A stretch of 64,000 nucleotides of DNA from Sporothrix humicola (taxonomy: Eukaryota; Ascomycota; Sordariomycetes; Ophiostomatales; Ophiostomataceae): the NCBI GenBank assembly GCA_021396245.1, contig WNYE01000041.1, positions 248,001-312,000 of the forward strand, in the 5' to 3' direction. The notes beneath the pieces are model-generated. The model saw only the letters and a program-made list of their open reading frames with translations, had not been told where the DNA came from and made no database searches. This document shows positions 41,581 through 51,611 of this stretch, piece after piece. Position 1 is the stretch's first letter. Every line of letters starts with the position of its first letter. A program made the position numbers and the translations under genes.

Positions 41581-44500
41581 CTATTCTAGAGGCTTGCTTT
41601 GGGTCTGTTCCGGCGGCGGTGCCTGCTCAGTCACGGCTGTAGATAGAAGCTGGTGGGTGACTCCCTGCATTGGCTCGGGCCCGGCCCGGGCTGCGTCCTC
41701 TTGCGGAAAGGCCGGGGTTTGCTTTGGCTGTGTCGGTACATCGGGAAGAGGCATAGAGACGGCCGTGGCTTCTGATATTGCTGCAACAATAGCTGACGCT
41801 GCCTCCGCCTTGGCCGCCGGCAATATTTCATCAGCAGATCTGTCATCGCCGGGATTCGTATTCTCGACATGCTGGCGCTTGGCTTTGCGCTGATCTGCGT
41901 TGCTAGCACTGCCTTGCCCGTCTGCCTCGCCGGCTGTAGGTGGCGGCCGCTTTTTGGTCTCCTGCTTGTCGGCGGCTTCAGCACTGGCTGCGGCATGGGC
42001 GGCAGCCCTCTTAGCTTCTTTAGCATTGCGTTCGTTCTGGCGCCGAAGAGCCTTGGATTCGAACTCGTGCCAGTCTCCACCAATATCGGCCAATCTGTCA
42101 TATAGTTAGTTTGAAAAAAGGCCAGAAAAACAATAAAGCGATTGGGGCCATGTAGGACAAAACATACTCAACGGCTTGCCGTGCTGGCGGCTGCTCCTCG
42201 GTAAAGTACGGGTGTTCGAGGACTTCGGCGGCAGATGGCCGTTTGGCGGGGTTGTACCGGAACATGGCCGAAAGAACATCAAAGGCGGCTGGCGTCACGC
42301 GGTGCTTGTATGCCTCGGCAAAGACGTTGGGTTGTTTGTATGTGGGCCGCATGAGCTCAAACCAGGGCATCTCGGTCAGGCCGGGCCAGTCAGTCTTTGA
42401 AGGCGTACCCAGAATGTTGTATATCTTGGACAGCTGGCTAATCTCGCCGCCGTTACCCGGGAAGATGGTAGCTTGTGTAAAGATCTCCATCATGACACAG
42501 GCCGCGCTCCAAATGTCGACGGCTGGGCCGTACTGCGTCTCTCCCAGGAGAAGCTCGGGCGGGCGGTACCAGATTGTGATGACGCGGTTCGAGTAGTCAA
42601 GCTGGTGGCGTTTGGCAAAGAAGCGGGCGAGACCAAAGTCGGCCAACTTGAGGATACCGTCACTGCTGACAAGGATGTTGGCAGCTTTGATGTCACGATG
42701 CAAGACACCGCGACGGTGCAGGTAGTCGAGACCCTGGAAGAGCTGCAGAGCCATATGCTTCTTTTGGCCATCATCGAGCTTGAATGTCGGATGGTTAAGC
42801 AGACCGTTGAGATCGTGAGACAGGTACTCAAACACCATAAAGCAGTCGTTCTTTTCGACCATGACCTCTTGGAGCTCAACGACGTTGATGTGCTTCAGAC
42901 TCTGCAGCAGCTTGATCTCGCGAATGGCTGTCACTGGCAGGCCCTCACGCTCGCCTTCCATACGAATCCGTTTGAGGGCAACAAGCTTCTTGGTGTAGAC
43001 ATGTACCGCCTTGAATACCTTTCCGTACGTGCCGGAGCCGACAACTGACTCGTTGCCCGGCTTGCGATAGTAGACCGAGTCGGACTCGGCCAGATCTTCG
43101 GGCAGTGTTGGCCGTGGTTTTGGGTGGCGGATGATTTGCTTGATCTTGTGGTATCGAGGACCAGGCTGTGATCGCTGCTGTTGCTGTTGAGGGTGTTTTG
43201 GATCGGCACGCTGTCGCTGCTGTTCTGAACGAGCCCGCGCAGAGGCCGGCTCAGTAGGTGCGTTTCGAGGGAAATCTCTCTTGCTACCATCGCTGTGCGG
43301 TCCTTCCTGGTGATGGTTTTGAGGCTGCTGTGGTTGTTGCTGCTGCGGCGGCTGCTGTTGTTGACTTTGTTGTGCCGCCTGTTGCTGTGGTTGTCGTGGA
43401 GCCGCACTAAGTTTCTGGGCAATCTCGGCCTTGGGGACAGTCACGGCGGGTTTTGAAGCAGCCTTGAACGCAAAGCTAAATTTGGACTGCGGACCGGTGG
43501 GCGGCTGTCGATTAGGCGGAGGCATCTGATCGTCGCCCGTCGACTGGCGGGAATCCGGGTGAGGAGAAGCAGCCATGGGGCTAGGGTTTTGGTAATCGCC
43601 CTCGGTGCCCTGGCCAGCGTTCCATTGGCCGTTGTAGTTGCCGTTCCCGCCGTGGCCAATGCTGTTTCGGTGGTCGCCTCGGCCTGGGCCGTAATGGCCT
43701 CCTCGTGAGCTACTGCGGTTTTGGGATCCGTACTGAGCGCTGGGGCCAGAGGGGGCTCCGTAGGGTGGTGAGTTGGATTGTGAGTTGGGAGGGCGGAATG
43801 AGGCAGCCGGGCCCAGGGGCGTGCCGTTTGGAGAGTAGTTGGTGTGTGGATGTTGTGATTGGGGTGGGTATTGCCTGGAAGGAGAGTTAGAAATCGTTTC
43901 AGGAAAGGAGCGTGAAAATGTACAAAAAACGGAAACAACAAGGCTCATGGGATGCTTCAAAGCAGTGAAGATAGACAGAATGGACAGAGTGGGGAGTTTG
44001 GACGAACCCTTGTGGAGAAAATTGCTGCTGGCCTGGCCCCCATCCCTGGCTACCGCCATATGGCGATTGGGGAGGTGCAGAGCCACGGAACGACGAGTTC
44101 GGCGTACCGTGTCCAGACTGTGGACGAGAATGAGGATGACTAGGAGGGTATGGGTGTTGTTGATGTGGGTGGCGTTGATCGTGTTGCTGGTATGGCGATT
44201 GGTAGTTGTTGTACTGGTTCTTAACCGAGAACGGGCCGTGGCCTGTGCCGCCTCGGAAGCCTCCGCCGCGGGCAGCCATATCGTCGTCGATGGGAGACTT
44301 GGGGCTGTTCGAGGCCGCGTTGGACGCGTAGGATCCGCGAGAACGGTCCCGTCTGCGGCTGCGTTTCTTGCTGGAGCGTGGAGAACGATCGCGGCGGTCC
44401 CGCTCTCGGTCGCGTTCCCTATCACGGTCCCGATCGCGGTCTCTGCCTCGTTCTCTGTCTCTGTCTCGGTCTCGGTCTCTCTCGCGTTCGCGATCGCGAT

Positions 44501-45848
44501 CTCTATCCCGATCCCGGTCACGGCCCCTGTCTTTGCCTCTCTCTCGGTCTTGTCCCCGTTCCTGTTCTCGCTCCTTTTCTTGATCACGCTCGCGTAGGGA
44601 CCCGGCCGACCGTATAGAGGCGATAGATGCCTTACGTTCTCGCTTCTCTTCTGGCGGCGGTGGTGGTGTTCCGGTCGGTACAAGATCGACAGCGTCGAGA
44701 TCGGGGTCTTCGGGTGTTATTTCTCGTCGAGATGGCGTGTCGTCGATTATAGCAGGCGAGCGTGACCGGTCGCGTTGATCTGCAGCTGGTGGCTGTTGAT
44801 TAGACAGCCGACGTGGCCGATTGTCTCCAGCACGTGCACCACCTGCACCAGTCGAGTTTCGAGACTTGTTCTTGTTTCGGGAGCGGCGTTCGCGTCGTGA
44901 AGACGATGATGGTGGAGGGGGTGGTGATCGAGAGGAATAGCGGCGGGAGGATTGACGTTGTTGTTGCTGGGAGTAGTGTGAGTTGGGAGAACGCGAGCGG
45001 CCACGCTGCCGATAGGGGCTTCTATCCCGCCTGGAACGCTTTACCTGCGAGCCGCTGCCGCTCCCAAGGGCACCACTATCTCCGCCGCCGCCACCTCCTC
45101 CTCCAGAAATGCCGCCAAACGACGCGCTCGGGCTGCGTGGTCGCTTTCCCGAGATGGAAGACGGCCCTGGATGGCTGCTGTTGTTGCTGGCGTTGCTATG
45201 GCTGTGTTTTAGATTGCTGCTGCGCGAGTCGCGGCGTCGTCCTCGGTCGTGTGCGTCGGCAGAAGATGCTGCGTCTAAGCCAGCCTTTGGTGCTGCTGGA
45301 CGATCCGTGTCACGATCTCGGTCTCGACCTCGGTCTCTATCCCTATCTCGATCCCGTTCTCGGTCGCGTTCTCTGTCTCTTTCTCGCCGCGATGATTGCC
45401 GTGCGTCGCCGCCGTGTCGATCTCGGCTGCGACTGCGCTCACGCGACCTCCGCCGTCGGTTCTGGCCGTCGGCTCCTCCTCCTCCTCCGCCTGATTTTCT
45501 CGACTTGCGATTGCTGTCCCTATCGCTTCGGCCTTCGCGGCCACCTCGCGCGTCTCTGTCGTTTCGCTCGTTTCGGTCGTTTCGATCGTCTCGTCCGTCA
45601 CGTCGGTCTCGGCTGCCGCCTCCGCCGCCTCTGCCTCCTCCCTGCTGTTGCTGCTGGTGCTGCCTGGGCACTCTATCTCTGCCTTCTCTGCTCTCTCTTT
45701 CGCCGTCCTCGCGTACCCGATGAGCAACGACAGCACGAGGCGGCGAGTTTGTTGGTCCGTTCGACGTCATGCCTCGTTGAGCATCTTCTCTGGCGCCGGT
45801 GTCGTGTGTTGGGAATGCGTGGCCGGGGTTGCGGCTGTCTCCTGGCAT
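41581..45848 (-). CDS. CTK1: CTD kinase catalytic subunit Ctk1 (CDK12/13 homologue) with RD-rich N-terminus
   Basis: Three exons, complement(41581..42094, 42168..43874, 44008..45848), coding 1353 residues; introns are 73 and 133 bp. Residues 1-613 are an Arg/Asp/Glu/Ser polyampholyte with long DRDRDRER runs (two clusters, about 45290-45420 and 44350-44640). A Gln/Pro/Gly-rich linker follows. The kinase spans about 880-1172: Gly loop GSGTYGKVFKAV, ALKRIRMEGEREGLPVTAIR (PITAIRE-type helix), HRDIKAAN, DFG in LADFGLARFF, T-loop SNRVITIWYRPPELL, HPYF near the end. Intron 2 follows the kinase; the tail (GDWHEFESKALRR onward) is Ala/Glu/Lys-rich. Ctk1 with its cyclin phosphorylates Ser2 of the RNA polymerase II tail. 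The start is taken as ATG 45848; Met 27 (ATG 45770) is an alternative. Confidence 0.94.
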
Positions 45849-45856
45849 ATCCACAT
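45767..45856 (-). other. Overlapping uORF whose stop overlaps an in-frame CTK1 ATG
   Basis: ATG at 45856 is out of frame with CTK1 and opens a 29-codon frame (MWICQETAATP...) that runs past the CTK1 ATG at 45848 and ends with TGA at 45769-45767. The TGA overlaps the in-frame ATG of CTK1 codon 27 as ATGA, a layout that allows stop-restart translation. Confidence 0.55.
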
Positions 45857-46840
45857 CTCGATGGCGATGGAAATGCTAAGTCGCCATCGCGGTAGCGAAT
45901 TTGTGTCGAGCGCGGATTTTGGAGTGGAGGTGGATCCCAGGCCCAATGCAGTGCAGTGCAGCGTGGTTTTGTTACAGTAGCATTTTTTCGTCTTTGTTAC
46001 CTAAGTTTTTTTTTCCAGGGGCGGCCAGGCGTCGACAGTCGCGCCTGCCGGCAGGCTTTTTCGCACCCCCAGGGAAGGCACCCCCTATTTCTCCAGTGGA
46101 CAGATGGGAAAGAGCACTAGGATAAAATTAGCAAGTGCAGCGCGTCGAACCTCACTAGGGCAGGCATGCCTGCCTCACCTGCTCACCAGTAACCTCTCTC
46201 TTTCCTCTCACATCACCATCGCTCCTGCTGCATCAAGGCTTACAATTCTGTATCTGCAGGGGCAACTGAGTATTATATGCAATCTTCTCTTTCCGCTTTA
46301 GACGATGTTTGTTCCTGCCTGTGACAATCGCTCGCAATTCATCGCTTTCGGAAGTTACCAGAAGCCCTGTCACAACCCCTGCCATCTAAAGTTTTAGTGG
46401 TGATCTACGCAGCCTCGCTTGACTAACATCCAGATAGGATTTTGGTCATTTTCCATGACATGGAGTAGGTTCATCATCAGTGAGAAGTGTTAAAAAATAA
46501 ATGTGTATGAGAAGTAGTTCTATATCTAACTTGTCATTCTTATCATATCTTACTTAAAAAAAAAATCCGTCAACGACCAAAATGAATAAATCGAAGTATT
46601 TTTCACAGTATGCAAAACGTTGAAAAGGTCCATACAAAACGGCATATGAAGTATAATTAAATAGAACCAGACCAGCTGATAAGTCGATACAGAACAAGAA
46701 GAATAAAAATAGTGAAACAATAACAACGTACCTGAAATATCACCACGGCCATCAGCACCTGTTGACCCACGGCGTCGTCAACCCAACGCCATGCCGTCTT
46801 TTTTATTGTCTTAGCCCTCTCCGTAACCTTTCCGCGATGA
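45849..46840. other. Tandem intergenic region: CTK1 promoter and 3' end of the orphan gene
   Basis: About 1 kb, with CTK1 uORFs near its left edge, GC-rich sequence to 46100 and AT-rich sequence from 46440 to 46740 that probably holds the 3' UTR of the gene at 46841. No coding support. Confidence 0.45.
45876..45887 (-). other. Minimal uORF upstream of CTK1
   Basis: ATG GCG ACT TAG, a three-codon frame 37 nt before the CTK1 ATG. It is part of the mRNA only if transcription starts further upstream. Confidence 0.4.
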
Positions 46841-47566
46841 CTAGTTGTTGAGGTTCCGTGATAACGCCCGGTACTTGTCCAGCTTTTTTTCCAGAAACTG
46901 CACTTTGCGGGCCAGCTCAATGTATGCGGTCGCAAAGCACCGTGGCACCTTGCCGTCGCAGTCGCACAGGACCATGTCGTCGCGCATGTAGCCATCGCCA
47001 TACTTACACTGGTGGATGCCGCAGAGAAAGTGGAACACCTCGGCCGAGATCTGGTCCACGTCGCCGCACTGGAGCATCGCCTTGAACCCGTGATGCCGGT
47101 GGACCTGGCTCAGAGGCCGATCCGGGGTCTGGGCCCAGCTGCGGTAAATAAAATCCATGTAGAGTCCTTCACCTGACACGTCAGGGTTCGCCTCGGCGAA
47201 TTTGGCCTTTGTTGCGGCAGAAAAGGCCTTGCCAGACGGCCCAAAGGCGATGGTGAATGGCATAGTCGACGAGAATGGCTTCATCTCATGCGGTGGCCTC
47301 CGGTGCTTGCCAAAGTGTGTGTCTCTGCCATCGCCGTGGTAGGCTGGGCCCTCGCCCGAGAAAAATCCATTTTTGTGTGGTTTGTAGTTGTTAATGGGAG
47401 CACCTGTATTTGGCCGGCCTGGATCGGCACGGCTAGTGATCTGTGCAATGTTTGGTGAATAGTGGGATTTCTGGGTGTATCCAGCGTGGTGGTTCGTGTC
47501 TTTGATCTTGTTCGAGTAATAAGACTTGGGCATGATCGTGTACCCGCCAAGTGTCTTCAAGTCCAT
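46841..47566 (-). CDS. Unrecognised 241-residue Cys/His-containing protein
   Basis: One exon, ATG 47566 (MDLKTLGGYTIMPKSYYSNK). I do not recognise it. The composition is balanced (Phe, Tyr, His, Asp, Gly spread evenly), unlike the composition artefacts nearby. The N-terminal half is Asn/Gly/His-rich (for example YKPHKNGFFSGEGPAYHGDG). The C-terminal half looks folded: GLYMDFIYRSWAQTPDRPLS, then a Cys cluster LQCGD...FLCGIHQCKYGDG...VLCDCDGKVPRC that could bind metal or form disulphides, and a final helix YIELARKVQFLEKKLDKYRA with coiled-coil heptads. There is no signal peptide or membrane segment. It may be a lineage-restricted gene. A stop follows directly at 46841. Confidence 0.6.
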   Translation of the reverse strand: MDLKTLGGYTIMPKSYYSNKIKDTNHHAGYTQKSHYSPNIAQITSRADPGRPNTGAPINNYKPHKNGFFSGEGPAYHGDGRDTHFGKHRRPPHEMKPFSSTMPFTIAFGPSGKAFSAATKAKFAEANPDVSGEGLYMDFIYRSWAQTPDRPLSQVHRHHGFKAMLQCGDVDQISAEVFHFLCGIHQCKYGDGYMRDDMVLCDCDGKVPRCFATAYIELARKVQFLEKKLDKYRALSRNLNN

Positions 47567-48501
47567 GTTGTCTATCTGTCGTTATGCTTTGTGATGTGTA
47601 TGAGAAAGGTGAAACATGAGATGGAGTAGAAAGGCCGGCTGGCGTTGTGCTTTCTTTTGGTGATTTCTTTTGATGATAGTATTGTTGTTGATTGTTTGCT
47701 CGCTTGTTCGTTGAAACTGCGAGACGTTTTCTGCTTGTTTTGTTCTGCCTCTTCGTTCAGAGTTCGAGACGCGGGGATTCTTTCGACAATAGGTTATGTT
47801 GCTGACAATCCCATGTTCGTTCAGATGAACATGCGGCTTGGTCGTCCTTTTAATAGAAAGGCCATGCTGACACTGTCAAAGGGCACGCGTCTTGCAAAAA
47901 GAAACGAGAATAGAACACGAAACCAGACAAGGATCTTGACCTGTCTTTGTTGATATTTACCTTAAAGTCTTTGGATCCATTGTCAACTCGAGTCCTCAGC
48001 CTTCGCATTGTTTGTCAACAAACACTGAGGTCTAAAGAGGCATAAAGAGTCGTTGACTTTTCTTTTTGTTTTGTCGTTCTTTCGTTTTGTGGCGCCCTTC
48101 TCTGCAGTTGCGCATCTTTGTGCATGTTTTGGTTGACTGTATTAAATTTAGTCCCCACAAAACAAAGAAGAGAGGGGCACCAGGTAAGTACAAAGGGGAG
48201 AACAAAGTGTTTTGTGCTGCAGGGCCGCCAAAGGTCCAGACACAGACAAAGAAAGAACGTTCAAAGAACCGTAGCCGCCTCATGGCCACTTGTGAAAGAA
48301 CGCTGGCCTTTCATCGCCATTCTTATTGGCACAACAACCGCTGACCAAAACCAAAGCCATCGCGAAATGCAAATTTGGCGTGCAATCCAACAACCTTTCG
48401 TGGGGGTGGGTTTGCACCGCTGTCTCGGTAGCCTTGTCAGTCCTCCTTGAAATGGTTTCCCAGACACTCTGCCACGAGCACTAGCTCCATGATTTCACTG
48501 C

Positions 48502-48828
48502 CTAGCGAGCCTGGCCTTTCTTGTTCCGTATGAAATTACGCCGTAAAATTGTAACTGAGGGCATCAAGGTTGAGCAGGCGTAGACACTGCATTCCTGAGA
48601 CCTCCTTGAACGCTCCGGGTAGTACCGCCGCCAGAGGTAGGTGCACCTGGTGGAATGCTTCCTCCTCGTGTGTCGAGAGACAAGTCCTGCGCCATCGGCT
48701 TCGCATCGGCGATGACTCTGTTGCCACGCCCGCTGTGCTCGTTCCTCCTGCTCACTCGTAGGCCGTCTTCTCTGGCTCTCCGGAGTGGCGCGCGGCAGAT
48801 TTTTGTATGCCGGCGGCACTGCCTGCAT
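48502..48828 (-). other. Possible remnant of coding DNA
   Basis: The minus frame starting MQAVPPAYKNLPRATPESQR runs 108 codons with a protein-like mix (Arg, Glu, Gln, Ser), then turns implausible. An overlapping frame gives EEEAFHQVHLPLAAVLPGAF and ends SYNFTA. A decayed or spliced gene would explain both; chance is also possible. Confidence 0.15.
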
Positions 48829-50913
48829 GCCAGTCGACTTCGGTCTGCCGTGCTCCCTTCAGCTGGCCAGGCGCTGTTGTCGCCGCTGTCACGCCTCTTG
48901 GGTTCGGCTTTGGTTCAGTGGAATGCTGTCATGACCTTTTTGTGCGAGTGCGCCTCATTTTGCTTCTTTTCTTTTCCGTATTTCTTTTTTTTCGTACTCG
49001 TCTACGACGGCTTTCTTCCCTTGCCCAGCCGAGCTCGTATTCATTGGGTAATATATTCGTGGCTTGCGTTCCCGTTCTGTGTTTCGCTGACGTGTGTCTA
49101 AGAAACCGAGACATTCATTGCCGCTTCTGTCCAGAGTGCCATCTTCGTGAATAGGAGCAACTGCAGCTGTTCAAACCTGCAAGAGTATGGTGCATGTCGT
49201 CGTTGTCGACTTGCACGATGGAACCCCGCATCCAGCGATCCTTTTCCCTGGCGTCATAGCACTGGCCACTGCCAACAATATTTTGGGTTTAGCCCCTTCT
49301 TTCGGTCCCACGATGCTGTGCGTGCCCTGCTCATATGCAGGTCAAACAGGTCCGAGTCTCTGCCTCGCTTCCCTCGCCTGGGATGAACAACATCGTGGTC
49401 CCTAGCTGCCACTGTAGATGACGCAGAAATCGGTTTCTGGGGGAAAGGATCGGCCGTATTTGCCTTTCTTGTTAGGTAAAGTCTGGCCGCTTTGCCCGTC
49501 AATATTCAACGTCAATGTTCCACATCTAAGGCGTCCCTGGCGAGCGGACGAGGTTGAGAAGCTTCCAACTAGCGGTCCAAAAAAAAAGTGACAAAAGTTT
49601 TGGGGGGCCTGGCCAGGGCCTATCCCAACTAAAATCGCTGCATTCAACGTTGTCTTCGGATACGCCGTTGAAAAATCTTCAGGCTAGCCATTCAGCCAGA
49701 ATCGGAGATGCACGATGTAGGGCAATGGAGGGCGGAGAGTCGGGAAAGGGTTGGCCGATCGCGAAGAAGCTGCATAAAAGAAAGAAAATGGTTGAAGAAA
49801 CTTTTTTTTCTTTGCTTCCTTCTGCATGTTCCTTTGTTGAGACTGATAAGGCATTTGTCAGTCAGTTATCGCTGGATGACATGAAAGGAGCGAACGAGCA
49901 GACGAAAACTTTAGAAACGAAGCAGGAGCGATTGAGGACGTCTACTCCTGTGGGAGTAAGATGCATCTAATGTAGCGCCCTCTTGCTATAAGCTTGCGCA
50001 ACCGAGACTGAATAAGATGTTGTCACATATCTTGGGATAAAAGAAACGAGATAAGATATCATCGCAAGCTTACACAAAGAAAAAAGAAACCCAGCAACGC
50101 CCCAGGTATCGAAATTACTATGACAGCCGTATCCTAGATCCCTGCTGAAATGGCCTATCAAAGGATGATAACTGGCATGTGCCAGGTGGGATCTGGGGCG
50201 CTTCGGTGGCTCCTTCCCCAGCTGTCAGCGATTCGAAAGCACCACAGGTTCGCGCCTGCCCTGCGTCACTGTTCCGTCTCGACTTCGTCCGGCGTCGGCA
50301 CCACTGCCAATTGCCCAACCAGAGCTGTTGCTGGGTATCAAATGCAAGAGTCACAGAAAATTATTACTCCATAGACCTGCAACGTAGAGCTTCTTATCAC
50401 CTCCGTGGAGAATTCGTATTATCGATAACTTCCCGTTCGATCTCATCTAAACAGAGGCTGCAACCGTGATTTTCCTGATCGATCCTTTGAGCACCCGCTC
50501 TTTCCTATTCTTTTCCGTCAATTGCGTGCCTGCCTCGCCAGAAATCCATTCTATTTTTGCTCTTTCCCTGGTTGGCAGATTCAAGATACTGCGAAAGTTT
50601 GCACGTCTGTAGAGAGAGGGAACTTGTAAGGCAAGAAAGAGCAAAGGATAATAGATGGCAAGAGCGGATTTTGAATAGTTCCCACGATCTCCGCTTCCCC
50701 TTTATTTTGACTTAAATGTTTTGAAATTCTCTTTCTTCCTAATCTTCTCTCTCCATCTCTATTCATCCACTGCCGTCGTTCACTTGTCGTCTCGTTTGCT
50801 CAAAACATCCAACCCAACACTCCAACCAAAAACATTCCTCGATCGCGCCCCCGCCGACTCGCCTAGCCCAGCTTGGATAGCTTTCCACCCCCAGTCTTTT
50901 CCCCTTACTATCC

Positions 50914-50925
50914 ATGCTAAGCTAA
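50914..50925 (+). other. Minimal uORF in the GSY1 leader
   Basis: ATG CTA AGC TAA, about 700 nt before the GSY1 ATG. Its position in the mature mRNA depends on leader introns that cannot be seen here. Confidence 0.3.
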
Positions 50926-51611
50926 AAGCAGCACAGCAACTGCACCATCTTTCACCTCCACCTTGCATTGGTGGCTGTTTTCTTTTTTTCTTGTTGTTTT
51001 TGGCAGGCAAGGTTCTCGCCACCCTCACGTTGCGCTCTTCGAAGCTTGGCCGACAAGTTTTCTCGCCCTCTTCCGTCCTTATTAGCTCCTCGTCCGGTCC
51101 TTTTCTCGTTCATTCTTCTCGCCCCTTTTCTCTTTTTTTTCTTTTCTTTTTGCCCTCTCCTCCTTTCTTATTTGTGGTCGTCTCCCTCCCCATCGCATCC
51201 ATTGTTGTGTTGCGCATATTTCTATCTTTTGCACGATCTTCAAGCTTTGGCTGTGACAGAACGAGCACCCAAAAGCTGACAGCTCCTCATTTCTTTTTGT
51301 TGCGGGAAAAACAGCGAGCGAACACCACCTCTGACGACACTCCTAGCTTTACGCTTCTCCACTTTCAACCCCAAATTGACGTTCTCCCCGCGAGCCTAGA
51401 CCAGTGCTCTGCTGATCTACTTCTTCCCTCTTTCTCTCGCTTCCTCTGGCTCTCACCTCCTCTTCTCTTCTTCTCTCCTCTTATCTTTTCTCCTACTGTC
51501 GCTTTTATTCCCTCTTGTTTACCTTCAAGAGACACTCCAGCAGCTCTTGAACTACGCCTTACTTCAGTTCCGATTCCACGTCCTTCGTCCTTTCTCCAAC
51601 CTACCTCCACA

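Larger units (their letters stand above)
47567..51611. other. 4-kb divergent gene-poor region upstream of GSY1
   Basis: The left part (47570-48060) is the likely promoter of the minus-strand orphan gene. A somewhat GC-richer island (48500-48960) contains overlapping frames that might be decayed coding DNA. From 50700 to 51611 the + strand is strongly CT-rich: the GSY1 leader. In that leader one frame is open for about 297 codons and joins the GSY1 frame without an ATG. No gene is firmly supported. Confidence 0.4.

Noticed and set aside
44813..45895. 360-codon plus frame
   Set aside because: Antisense shadow of CTK1 exon 1.
46120..46200. GGTTCGAC box-B-like sequence on the minus strand
   Set aside because: The flanking bases do not form a T-arm or acceptor stem, so it is not a tRNA.
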